This document shows positions 27,901 through 39,930 of a stretch of 64,000 nucleotides of DNA, one piece after another; the stretch's first letter is position 1, and each line of letters begins with the position of its first letter. Where the stretch lies: assembly GCA_030268105.1 (NCBI GenBank), contig BSDZ01000013.1:1717001-1781000 (forward strand), in the 5' to 3' direction. Position numbers and translations under genes: made by a program. A model generated the notes under the pieces. It ran no database searches, had not been told where the DNA came from, and saw nothing but the letters and a program-made list of their open reading frames with translations. This stretch comes from Volvox africanus. Taxonomy: Eukaryota; Chlorophyta; Chlorophyceae; Chlamydomonadales; Volvocaceae.

Positions 27901-29402
27901 CTTCAAACCCATCCATCCCTGCTCCTTGCCTTGATCCGCAATTGTGGTGTTGCCCGTTCCCTGTCACACTTTAATAGGCCGCAGGTGAGGCTGCGCGTGA
28001 AAGAAACCCACCTTGAGGAGCTCCAGGATGGCCATGACAATGTCATTCACATAACAGAACCCTGATGCCTCCGCCTTCTTGGCGTGGTGCATGCCGCCTG
28101 TACGGTACAACGGGGGCGGAATCAAGAGATACGGAAGCCGTAAAGTGATACCGGAGATCAAGTTGAATAGCTGAAACATGTTTGAGATGCAAGCGGGGCA
28201 GCGGTGTATTCCTTGCTACAGGTAGAGATCATGGATCAGACTGCTGCGCAGCTTTTACGGCAGAGTTGGGTAGTGCACGATAATCCAACACCCTGAAAAG
28301 GTATCCCAATGACGATTCGGGTTTCATATGAAAGATCGGGCACAGTAACAAGAAGGACCCAATCGTACCGTGCGATCCAATCTTAGCGTAGGGACGGCCC
28401 GTACACAAGGACGTACGGCCGGTTATTGTGATAAGGAAAAGGACAACCTATCGCCCTTCAAATCTACCGGCTTCTAAATAATAACAGGACATGCAGACAA
28501 TGCCCCCAGCGTGTTTGCGTTCTCTCCTCCGAACGGCTAAAGAGCGACATTGACAATCGTTGTGGGTCTCCGTGGGTCTCGAACTTTTCAGGCGCACGGT
28601 TGAATAAATGTACGATGCCGTTTCGAAACAGATTTTGCAACACTCAATATGTTCTGACCACGCCCGCAGTCCATCTTAGGCGAGTCTCACCCCAGCCGGC
28701 ATGCAGACCTACCGGACCAATTGAACGCGACCTGCGCCGCTCCGCTTGCCAGCTGCGCAGCACCGTCCACTGAGCCCCCTGAATATACCTGTATATGTCA
28801 CCAGCAGAAAACTTACTGGCCCGCTACCATCCCGGAGTTGTGAAGGAGCCCTCTCAACTTTCTCACCTGGCAGTACTCGTACAGCCCGTCGAAGACCGGA
28901 CAGTCGGCTTCGCCAGCTATGCCCATGTTAAAGCGTCGCAACTGTGTCATGTTTTCGTCAACAGTGTTCGGAGTCACTCCTCGCAGAAAGTTGATGTAAT
29001 CTGGGTCAGTGGGCGGGAGGGGAGCTCGTTCATGGCCTTTGCCCGCATTCGTGATATCAGAGCTAAGTAAAGAGACTAAGCCCCCACACATCAAGCTTAG
29101 AATCGTTATGGAGCCGGGCCCCGGGGCATTGGCCCTAGCAACGCCGCAGTCCCGGCAGTCTACGCGCAAACTGCCTCGACCCTGTTTACTTTTGACATAC
29201 CGTCTGCATGAAACTGAGTAAGCTCCTCAAACTCCCTTGGCCGCGGCCGTTGAACCATCATCTTCTTTGTGAGCCCATAACTGTCAACCAGCGTGTAGCA
29301 CATACGCGCTCGGTGAGGCCGCATAGGATTGCCACCGCCGTAACAATAGTTGCCAATATCGTCATCATAAAAGTAGGCTACAACTTTCTCGGCGGGCTTC
29401 AT
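21968..29402 (-). CDS. HDAC: class I (RPD3-type) histone deacetylase with long Ala/Gln tail
   Basis: Zinc-dependent lysine deacetylase of chromatin. Fourteen exons: 29402-29201, 29000-28867, 28788-28713, 28097-28012, 27637-27548, 26671-26516, 26161-26034, 25629-25519, 25134-25102, 24485-24404, 24195-24038, 23569-23416, 23118-22768 and 22258-21968. Phases close to 683 residues. It opens with [15 protein letters not shown]. Catalytic residues are all present at about human HDAC1 position plus one: H141-H142 ([16 protein letters not shown]), D175 and D177 and H179 (DIDIHHGDG), D265 ([11 protein letters not shown]) and Y304 ([15 protein letters not shown]). [17 protein letters not shown] block ends the catalytic part near residue 366. 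The remaining 310 residues hold an acidic stretch ([10 protein letters not shown]), then Gln-Ala and poly-Ala runs ending GSYDQY. Typical plant tails are shorter. The final acceptor (AAG at 22259) has a weak pyrimidine tract but is in phase. Confidence 0.93.
22309..22324 (-). repeat. two perfect TTTTAGGG telomere units
   Basis: AAAACCCT twice in tandem within the last HDAC intron (22259-22767); on the minus strand this is TTTTAGGG x2, the Chlamydomonas-type telomere repeat. Another HDAC intron has an AACCCAAACCCAAACCC tract at 25412-25433. Confidence 0.6.
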
Positions 29403-31538
29403 GTTTGCGGCTGCACACTGACTTGTGGGTTCGGTCTTCAAGGCTCTAAAGTTGATCTTCCCTAGTCCCAATGGTTCACAGTACGAAAAAGTTATATTTG
29501 TTAGTAGACTACTAATTACGAGCCAGCCACATTCAACCAAAACTCCGGCTCCGAAACAGTGCATTGAGCTGAACTTTTCACAAGACCTCAAGACGTACTG
29601 CCCTCGTAAATCGAGCAAAAAGGCATGCTCTGATGAACAAAAAATTCATGCATGACTCTGCTTAAGGCAATTTACTTGTGCAGGCTTTTGAGCCCGTGAG
29701 TTTGACAAAACAACCAGAGTATATGTTGCGCATAAGCAACATGACGGCATCAACCAATAGATCACTTGCAGTAGTCCGGCTTAAAACTTAAAAGGCTTAA
29801 AGGATCATTTCAGTGGGAGGGGGTTCGGACAACCAATCTAGCTGGGACCACTTACGTTAGAGCAGGTTATGGACGTTCAGTTTATCGTCGGTGGACACTC
29901 TAATTAATATGTCTTGCAGAATGGGCCAATGCTTGGCGTCTACATACAGTAGGAACTGACCCACGGGATACGGCCAATCAAAAGGAATCAAAAGCTAGCG
30001 CAAGGAGTTTTACTACTTCATGCGAACCTTGCGAATGGACCATGATCCAACGGAGGCAGTGTCGAGAACAATTTTGGAATTGTCACACCGAGAACACACG
30101 CGTGTCCGCATAAAACACACGCAAGGTGTGCATAACCCTGCATAACCCTCATAACCGTGTATCAGCTGCCTTCATCCGTGTCCAGTGTACCTAGTTCACC
30201 AAGCCACCGCGACGTATTAAAAGTTCCTGGAAATTTGCCTGCTGAATCGCGACACAACAAACCTCCTGTGCCGTCCTGTTACTGAACACATAGCCAACGT
30301 GCGGAAACTTTCCGGGTTGCAACGTACTATGAGGCAATGTCCTTGTGTCGCACAGAAAACACTTTAACTTACGTCCCAATTGTTTAACATGTACTACTAC
30401 GAGGCTAAATCGGATTTTGACCGTACGTATGCAATGAAATGTAAGATGCCTCCTGTCTGGTATGGATTTACTTACGGACTGAGTCGACTCAATTGGATAC
30501 CCCTATGCTGTGGGAGTCTGAGGTGACCTGCGATGCGCCGCTGAACCCACACTGGAGCGCCACAATTCACTACTTTGGTGCCAACAGTACAATAGTGCAA
30601 TGGTATCGATATCTCTACCTCACCAGTTCTATCTTACAAGCTACAATACCGTCCTGATTACGACACTCTGCTGCATTTATGCATTATTATGAAGGCAATG
30701 CATGAAAGCAGGAAAGCCCCTGGCCTAAAAGCTTTAAGTTTTGACTAAACCGTGCATCCGCTTTCGATGACTGCTGCATCTTTTTACCGTGACCATTTCG
30801 AGACAGGAGGATGACAACCAATGGGATCCAGTGGGATGTGAAAGGCCACCAAAAACCTCTTCATCGCTATAACCCGATCCCGGACTTCAGCGGAGCAGAC
30901 CCCTGCTCAATGGCACCCACACAGTGCGGCCCATGTGCGGCGTCACGAAAGGCGACGGCGACCAGCCCGCTACCCAATGGGATGGCGGTCGGATTCATTA
31001 TTCCTGTTCATTTTCATCCATTATTTGTCCCCCATGCGCCTTTACTACAGACTATGTCTACACGACTATATATCATCACTCACTAATGCCCTCGTCACGT
31101 GCACAACGAGAAAAACGCAATACGAGGCACCGATTCCTCTTGTCGACAATGGTTAAGATGAAGCCGTCCAGACCAGGCTGGACCCGCACATGGAAACGTC
31201 GAGCTCCTATCCGACCTACCGTCCACGCATACCACGAACCGCCTCGCAGACCTCCTCCTTCTGCGGGGCCAGCGTCACGAGGAATTATAGGCATTATAGC
31301 CATTACGGTAGCCATTATAGGCATTATAGGCAACTACAGGGTTGGGCACGTTGGTGGTGCGTTAGCGCATACAAACCGTGTCTTCAAGTCATGCATGGAA
31401 AGACGACCAGCGACTGCAACAGCTTTTCAACAACAGCTGAGGTCGATGTGCACTTCTATCGCTCTCGCTTTGGCAGTACCCACGTCTCGTTAGTTCCAAC
31501 TCTCGTAACAGGAGGGTCAGGTCCTCAATTTCTCTCTG
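29403..31538. other. intergenic, no gene supported; holds HDAC promoter
   Basis: About 2.1 kb between the HDAC start and the rhamnose-enzyme stop, both minus strand. Short frames only. A run of near-repeats of GGCATTATAG/GCCATTA lies at about 31275-31335. No mobile-element protein is seen. Confidence 0.4.
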
Positions 31539-34500
31539 TCATGTTTTTACCTTCTGTGCCGCCGGTTCGAAAACGTACTTGATGATCGACTCCCGGATGG
31601 GCAAAATCTCCGGGAACTCGCCTTGTATCTGCGACAGAAGGTATTTCAAGCAGCCGTAAACAAAATGAAAGCGCAAAACGGTACTCATTCACCATCACTA
31701 ACATCCGCTCACCAGCATCATGGCTCAACAGCAGAGGCCTTTACTACATCACAACTGCACCGTGATAGATTGTCACCTGCTTCTGCCGGGAGTTATACGC
31801 CGACTATCTACCTGCCGCCATATGTGTGCACACATGCACCAACCCGATGTTGGGCTTAACATAATGCGCAAGCACCGCATAGTTGCTGTCCATGACCCAC
31901 CCGGGCCGTATCCAGCAAGTTATTGGAACGCGGCGCGATGATGACCTTGGCCTGCTCCTCTACGGTAAAGTTGGCCCATGTAAATTCCGGATCGATGTAC
32001 TCCTTGTACAGCTCCAGAATCTGTGCATATGCAGAATAAGACATTCAACTTGAGATTCAATGCCCGCTGCAGAAACCCCAACTGGCGATACACATAATGG
32101 CACAGGCGTCTCGGTGTACGTTGTCACAGGACCGTCAACAACAGGACCGTCAATGTTAAAGCCGATGTAACCCCAGCGCCTGTGAATGGTATGGCGTAAG
32201 GTACGTGATGCAAGGTGCTATTGCAATTTGTCCATCAACGAAGAAGCATCCAGACGCTACCCCTCCCAACCGCTTAAATGCTGTCCCCACACCATTGGCG
32301 AGCTGCAGAACAACAAAAGACCTCACATCGTTGTGGCTGATGGCGCCCGGGTTCGTGAAGTTCATGATGCCCGTCAACCCGCGCTTGGCCTGCACACCAG
32401 AGAGCGGAATATGGATTGGTTGCTGGCATTTTAAGTTCCAGCTCACTACAAGTTAGACGTTGGGTTATTTTCGCCAAAATTGGGGTGCTTGGATTTAAAA
32501 AGATGCATTATGTAAGAGTAGCAACCCATACCGTTCACGTCATCCTATATGTAGTGGCCATAACGCTGAATTCGATAGCGTTCAAATGCTAAGTCAACAA
32601 GGCACTCAAAATGGCCTGTAGGCCATACAGGAAAACAATCCTTTCACGGATCCCGGCGATCCATCTTCCACGACTCCATCGACCCCGTGTCCGTTCCCAC
32701 CATTTCGAGGGACATGGGCAGAAGCTCCGGCAGCACCGTCATCGAGTTGGGGATGTTGATGACCTGCACAAAGTCGTGCATATCGCCGCACATCAGCACA
32801 TTCAACCCCTGATAAATGTACCCCACGTCTTGATAACTAACGGCTGTGTCCACATGCTGTCTTCCACAGAGATACCATACTTGCTGAAGGCAGGCGCGTG
32901 CCTCTAGTGGTACTAGGGGCACACAGACGTGCGACCTATACGGGCTGCAAACTGCCCTCACCATGTGCCTGTGTAAGTGTGTAAAGAACAAGAAACCCAG
33001 AATCTATCTGCAGGAAACACCCTCAGGTTGTGGACGCTACCTATCTGTGTCGCACCTTGTCGTACTTGATGATTTTCGTAATGAAGTTGCGCGGATAGGT
33101 TAGGTCGGGCACGATGGGCATGCGGACGCGCAGAGTGAGGACATTTGGATATTCCTTGAGCAGATTCTCCACAATTGCCTGAGGAGGGAGGGTTAACCAT
33201 ACGGAAGATTGCGGAGAGGCGTTGGACGGAGGGGTTGTCGACGACGTGTGAAACAAACTAAAAAATAATTTATTAGGGCGGCAATAAGGGGCAAGGCGAA
33301 CGACTGACCACCAAGAGTGATTCCGGTATCAGGCAGTGACTGCAAAGAGTCACGATATGCTTTGAAAAAGTTGTAAATACGTCAACAACTCTTCCTTCAA
33401 CAGGCTGAAGAGGCAAGCTGAATCCAATCGAAGCGCCCGTGCGTAAAAACGCCCAAACTCTAAGAGAAGGAAGGCAATCATACTCGCCCCGAATCCGCCA
33501 TTTTGTCCCCAAAGCAGTCTGCCAGGACCAGAAGCCGCCCTGTTATGATTTAACGATTAGAACTCAGCTGCTGCAGCCGTGGCAGTAACCACGAAACATG
33601 GTCATACCTTGGTGTGGGAGTAGTAAGAGCCCGTGAAGTTGGGCTTGTCGCTCTCCTTGAAACCCTTGCCGCTGTTCACAGGGAAATCTTCATCATAATG
33701 GAAAATGCAGCCAGTTCCGTAGTAGGTCATGTGCAGACCCAGCGTGTTGCATACGTCCGCCAGATTGAGACAGCCGATGACGTTCGCACGGATAGTCTCC
33801 ACTTTATGCGACTCGCACCAATCGCTGAAGGGTGCATGCAGCAGCAGCAGCAGCAGCGCCATTGGGATGGGCGCCCCACACCAGGGTGGCAGAAACGGAC
33901 AGGATAACGGCTAAAACCACATAACGAAAAGTTTGTGCTCCGATCGTTACAATCATCCACGGCAATTAGAAGCCCCGACCCAGACTCATCTAAGGAACCA
34001 AGATGCCTCATAAAACGGTTCTTCTTAAGCGACCTGTCCACCATAGTTCCGACCCCTGGCAAAAAGGCCTCCCTAACAGACTTACACATTGGGCCGGCCA
34101 GTCACGCCAGCCGCGTTCAGCACATGCGTTGGCTTGTACTACGATCAGGGATTGTAAGCGTGCATCCCAGTCAGAGATGAGGTTGTTGCAGAGAGGTGAT
34201 AGGGAAGATGGATACCTTAGCAAATCCCTTACCCCAAGCCCCCAGGCGCGGGGAAGCCACCACGGAACTGGTGACCCCGCGGTTCCAATAGCTCATGAGG
34301 CTGAACAGGAACATGCATGTCAGTTTGGAATGCACACCTTTTCGATGTCAGAAATGATGGAAGCACGGTCCTCCTGCAATAGTGGGCACGCAGTGTCGCA
34401 AGGCCGGAAACCAGACTTAACCAGCACGGTTACGGCTTCCGTCAGGAAGGCCCGGTTTCGGCACGTGCAAGTGCAAGTGTCAAGCGACTCAATTAGAATG

Positions 34501-34854
34501 TTCTGGGCAAAATTCAATAAGTGGTTTGGCACGATGCCGAAACATGCTAACATATGATGGCCTTTGAGTACGCGCCCAGCATACGAACCAGCCTTGCATC
34601 GGCGAGGTGAAACTTAGCACCCTGCTCCTTCAGCTGTTCTTGAAGAAGGCCGCCAATCCAACCTGACTTTCCAAAAAGCAGGAACACCTACATAAGTGTG
34701 TGCACAAGCAAAACGTTCAATTTGGTAACAGAGATCACTTCGAAACTGCAGGTGACGAAAGACGCGTGATCTTAAGTTCAGTGAATATAAATAAAGACCA
34801 GAAATTAATGCGTGCGGTTCTTACAGGCTCGTTAGTGCCGTTAGACTCTGCCAT
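31539..34854 (-). CDS. UER1: UDP-4-keto-6-deoxy-glucose 3,5-epimerase/4-reductase (NRS/ER, UER1)
   Basis: Makes UDP-L-rhamnose from UDP-4-keto-6-deoxyglucose with NADPH. Ten exons: 34854-34825, 34687-34589, 34373-34338, 34138-34086, 33824-33608, 33178-33056, 32763-32701, 32389-32327, 32020-31901 and 31628-31539. Phases close to 297 residues; Arabidopsis UER1 is 301. Motifs: nucleotide-binding FGKSGWIGG (G16, G19, G22), LNAAGVTGRPNVDWCESHK, YGTGCIFHYD, catalytic Y141-SHT-K145 (GSYYSHTK), LRVRMPIVPDLTYPRNFIT, INIPNSMTVLPELLP, GIMNFTNPGAISHN, ILELYKEYIDPEFTWANFT, VIIAPRSNN and FPEILPIRESIIKYVFEP. There is no dehydratase domain, so this is the stand-alone enzyme rather than RHM. Exon 3 is only 36 bp. 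Confidence 0.95.
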
Positions 34855-35674
34855 TTCTACCAGAACTCGTGCCTTAAGCGTGCTAGGGCGTACTTAGAAG
34901 CGAGTAAGATCTGCAGCCTGAAGAAAAGGATTGTACTTTTTTCGACTTTGGAGAAAAGCAACGTAATACCGCATCGATCAATACGGGACGAGCACAGAGT
35001 TCCGTCATGAAGCAAGGATGAAATGCGCCCTGATTTTTCCTCAATACATTTAACGGTATATATTACATAAATCTAAATCATCCAACGTAAGGAACCTATT
35101 TCCTATGCTTCACGGGCTGTTCGGAGGACGCTCCTAAGCTTGCTATATCGTGCCAGGTTCCGGCTTGTTATATTGTGAACAACTTTAGTTCACAATATAT
35201 CTATGGGTTTGTGATGTGTGTCTGCACTCAGGTTCTTACCCCACCCTACCCACGTCATGCACTTCCACATTGTTGATAATGTCCGTTGGGAGAGTACCTC
35301 ATCATCAGAACATAAAGGATGTGGTGTTTAATTGTCAGCACGTATATCGATATCGACGTCGATCCGAACCTGACATCATGAAGTGACAAAGAGGCCAACC
35401 GTTCACATGCAAGGCCACGCTCCTCCACGCCGTTTCTCAAACTACACTTACGGCTCCCTCCACCTTTGACCTCACATTCTGTGGCACCTGAGAAAACTTT
35501 CCGTTATCTGCAGAGATGCCCCAGCTGTCAACGGCCGGGACCCAAACCCAATCTGCAAAGGTCGTTCCCCCTCTCCCTTCCTCGATGCATGCCAGCACGG
35601 GCGAAATCCAAGACCCCTTCGCTTCGTCCTCCTGAGCTGTCATTTCACCACCTCCTGCTGCCTTCGCCACGGCC
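34855..35674. other. intergenic, UER1 promoter side
   Basis: About 820 bp between the UER1 start and the CCDC180 stop, AT-richer than the exons. A near inverted pair, CTTGTTATATTGTGAAC and GTTCACAATATA, lies at about 35162-35200. No gene is seen. Confidence 0.5.
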
Positions 35675-38033
35675 TCATAGCCCCTCCAGCCGCCCGACAA
35701 GCTGGGCCCAGGTTCGGCCCCACAGCTCCTCGTCTTTAGCCCAGCTGGAAACACGCAACCGGTGACCGGACATCTTGGTGTGCAGGGCGTCCTCCACTCG
35801 CTGCGAGGACCGGGAGAGGGATTGGAAATCACACGGGTTATGAAGTCTTAGGACTCATTTAAAATGGCCGATAGCCGGTGGCCGCAGCCATGGGCATGCG
35901 CTTGAAATGATTAAGTTCAACTTATAACACCGTCAGGTACCAACACCCATGCCAACGCCCGCATATCGTATGGGATTCGATGTTGTCGTATGCTAACCCT
36001 GTTGTAAGAAGAAACCAGCAAAGCGACCAACCTAGGATTAAACCAAGAAATCCTCTCGTCAGGCAGAGCGTTTGGTCTCTCCTTCTGCCACTTCATAAGG
36101 ACGGTAAAATAATACGGTTCAAGGCTCCAGGAGGGCTGGAGGACCCTCCTCGTCTTTCTTACCTGTACAGCTGCCCGGTACGCTCGTACGACGCAGCGAT
36201 GGCAGGGCGTATCCAGAGCTGACAAAGGGGGGGGCTGCGGGACCAGCGGAGTCCGCCCCGCACCGACTGGAGTTTGGGTTGTAGGGAGCGGGTAGGGACG
36301 GGGCGGAATGAGTCTCTAGACAACGAGATAGTTCACCCCTTCGCACATTAGCCATGCCTAGTTGTGCATCCGCTTACAGTGGATGTCAAACAGCTATCAG
36401 TTATCAGTTAACTTACAGCTTCTGCCAAGTAATATGCCCTCGTGAGGGGCTTCTGGTGCCCCATGGGTCCGAACATATATACGTCCAAACACCGCCACTA
36501 GCAAACGGCATCACAATGCCACAAAATATCATAGTCGCAGTGATCAAAAGCCAAGCCCACAATTGCATCTCCTGTGCGCGAGCTCGCCTAGGTTCCTCCC
36601 GCGGGACTCTGAATTCCCCAGCCCTGTTTGGTTTCTTTGTCAAATCTTTACACTTGTACTTACCCTCGGTTTTGGTGGGGGACGGCGGGCGCTTTGCTGC
36701 TGCAGCTCCCGGTTTGCCGCCCTTAGCTGCCGCCGTCGGGGGCGTCGCTGGCTGCTGCTGTGGACTCCCAGGACCCTCCGGAGTCGTCAGCTGCGGCAGC
36801 GTCTGCGGCAGGCCGTGAGGCGGCCGCCCCTCCTCATCCAGCCAACCAAGGCTGACGAGATCAAAGTTGCCTAAAAAGGATCGAAGGAAAAGCGACACGG
36901 CGGTGGGGCGATAGAAGAATGATTGGATATCAAAAAAGTGCTTTTGCAGTGGCTGGGAACTTGGGGGGCCTAGGTAGGCAACAGACCGGACAGTGGATAG
37001 ACAGCCGCTGGCCAAGAAGAAGGAGGATAGGGATAAGTGAACCTCACATGCGCGCAGATCAGCGCATCGAATGTCATTATGTCGTATGGAGGTCCAAGTA
37101 AAACCGCGAAGAGCAGATGGAAGTTACCGGTGCGGGACACCTCACCTGCAGGCAGGGTCCACGTGCCCGGCGCATACGGTCTCTCCGGCACCGGAGGCGG
37201 CGGAGGCTCGCCCTTAGCCTGTGCCTTTGCTGGCGCCTTCGCGGACGCAGCGGGCGTGCCTTTTGCGCCAGCCTTGCCCTTCGGCTCTGGCGGCGGTGGC
37301 GGCGGCGGCGCTGTCTCCGCCTCCGCCTGAGCCAGTGCCAGCCTTAATAGCTGTTTGTAGTCTTTGTGCGGTAAATCATATACCCAGGCGTCGCCGTCAC
37401 CCGGCGGCGGCAGGTCCTGTGGCATGAGAAAACTGTCAAGGAGTTGCGCCAGCTGGATGGCCAACCGTATGAGGCGCTGCTGCAGGGAGGGCGCCTGACG
37501 ACGTGCCATATCGACCGCTTGGGTACCGTACGTGAGCAACAGCGAGGCATGTGCGGCGGTGCGATCGGTTTCGGAGCTCTTCACGGCGGCAAGCTCGGGA
37601 CGTCTGTGTGAGGTGCGTCGAGACAGAGAAAAGGGGCAAAATGGGATATGTCGTGTTCTGGATTACGGTAGGATCATATGAGGATCATATGAGGACTAGC
37701 ATGCTCCGGTGTCTTGGTTTGGAGTCTGACAGGTCGAGGTCTGAGCTGAAATGCTGCATGAGTTGAAGTTGACGGCGTGTCCAGGGCAGCTTAGCGTCCT
37801 GGGGGCCTAGGTCCTTGTGCGATGGCTATGGGGCGTGGGTGAGCAACCCCCCTTTTACCCCTACCTCCACCATCGCGGTTATCCATGCTTAACAGCAGGG
37901 TCTACAGCGGTATCATGCCTCGTTTATTCGACTACCCCCACCTCTTCGCACACACTTACGCACGGGGCAGCCATTGCAACACTCCAATAAAGCCCACTCT
38001 TCGGAGGGCCACGAAGAAGCCTTTTGTAGTGAT

Positions 38034-38064
<31 letters not shown>

Positions 38065-39891
38065 TGCACACACAAATACATACACAAATGCATACACACA
38101 AACACGCTCCTACAAAGCCACATGCATGCGCACGCCAAATTTACACCGAGGAACTCACCCTTCATGTCCCCGACCCCGATTATTTAATTCCTCCCGATTA
38201 TTCTGTTCGTCTCCGGTTGTTTGCCACCAACCAGGCTCTCCCTCCTCACCTCGCCGGCAGCATCATGGTGGGGTGCAGGCTACCGCGGTGCACATCCACC
38301 AGCTTGAGCAGGGCTCCCCGCCGCATCTCCAGCTCCGAAACCATACCCACGTGCGCCTCGTCCACGGCGCGCACCTCATGCTCCGCCAGCAGAGCCATCG
38401 CCACCGCCGGGAGCCGCTCCATGGAGCGGTAGGCACGGATTACCTTCACGTAAAGGTTGGGAAACGCATAATTTGGGGTCCATTAAGAGGTGTAAAATTT
38501 AACTTAAGAGAGGCAACTTCACGAAGGCTCGTGAACCCCAACTCCGCTGTCTCACCTGTGTGCGGAGTTCCTTGACCGCTTCCGTGACGTACGCTAGCGT
38601 CTGCTCGCGGAGACCCTCGAGAACGGCATCCGTACCACGGAGCAGCTCCTCAACGGTGGCGGGAATGCGGGCAGGGTAGCGGATGGGCCGTGCCTTATCC
38701 TGCAAAGGAACGTGGGATATCACAGGGTGGAAAGTCAAGTCGATTTAGACATTTTTATTTTCTAGGAGTGAAAGACACCGATGCTTGATCCAAAACTTTT
38801 CGCGGTGCGAATTGAATTTGACATGTGGATAGCTCAAAGCTGCGCTGCCCAGCAATGGGTACGGGAATCGTATGGGATTGGCGCGTGTTTCATACACTGT
38901 GTGTCATGTGTCCATTCATGTGTCCAATCTTGATGTACGGCTTTTTGACCTGTCATTACACAGAGGAGAATCTGGATGGAGTTTAGGGGGCAAATTAAAT
39001 AGCTACGACGCAGGGTATCCATTTTCGCGAATGGAAGAGTATTGGATCACAAAAAGGAAGGATAACTTGAAGCAGTACAGCATCCCGGACCCCACCTTGG
39101 CGGCATAGTAGGCCTTGGCGACTGACTCCGTCTCCTTCTTACACGCGTCAATTACCCCCTCCACATCCGTTGCCAGTTTGATCACCGCGTCTTTGGCCGC
39201 TGCCGCGGCCGCGGCTGCCGCAGCCGCGGCTGCCGCTGCCGCCGTGCCCGGCCCTTTGGCGCTCGGCCGCTGGCCAGTCGGTGAACCTGTGCGGGTGTCC
39301 GAGCCTAAAGGCGGGGGCGGCGGGTCGACGCCGGCAGCGTCGAGCCGCAGATCTACTGGCGGTGCCGTCAGGGCGGCAGAAGCGAGGAAGTCCAGCACCT
39401 TTGCCTGACGGAGCAGCGCCTGGCGCAGTGAGTCGGCACACTCAAGAATGGCTTGGCAGCGCTCCAGGGGAGCCGCCGGGACCTCTTCGGGTGGGGCGAC
39501 GGCGGCAGCACCACCACTGGTTACGGCGCGGAGGGAAGGCTGCGACGGCAGGCCTGCGCCAGCGCCACTGCTGGGGGCTGACGCTGAAGGTGATCGCCGC
39601 GAAACAGTTGGAGATGGAGAGGATGTGGGGCGCGCGCGGGAAGATGGCGACCGGCTGTTGGGGGAGGTGGCAGCACCGCGGGTGCGGGCCGCGGGTGCCT
39701 TACGGCCGTCCAGCAGCGCCTCGAGACGCTCTAGCTGGGCCGTAATGGAGGTGGAAGCGGCCTGCACGGGAGGTTCCGTCCCAACAGTTGACAGACAAAC
39801 ATGTTCTAAATCGAATATTACACATGGAATAGGTGCATATGAGGTGCATACCTTTTTTTACATTGAACACAATGACTAGTTATCTCACGAG

Positions 39892-39930
<39 letters not shown>

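Noticed and set aside
30924..31493. 189-codon plus-strand frame
   Set aside because: Contains a translated GGCATTATAG-type repeat (GIIGIIAITVAIIG), no homology seen, and runs close to the antisense 3' end of UER1.
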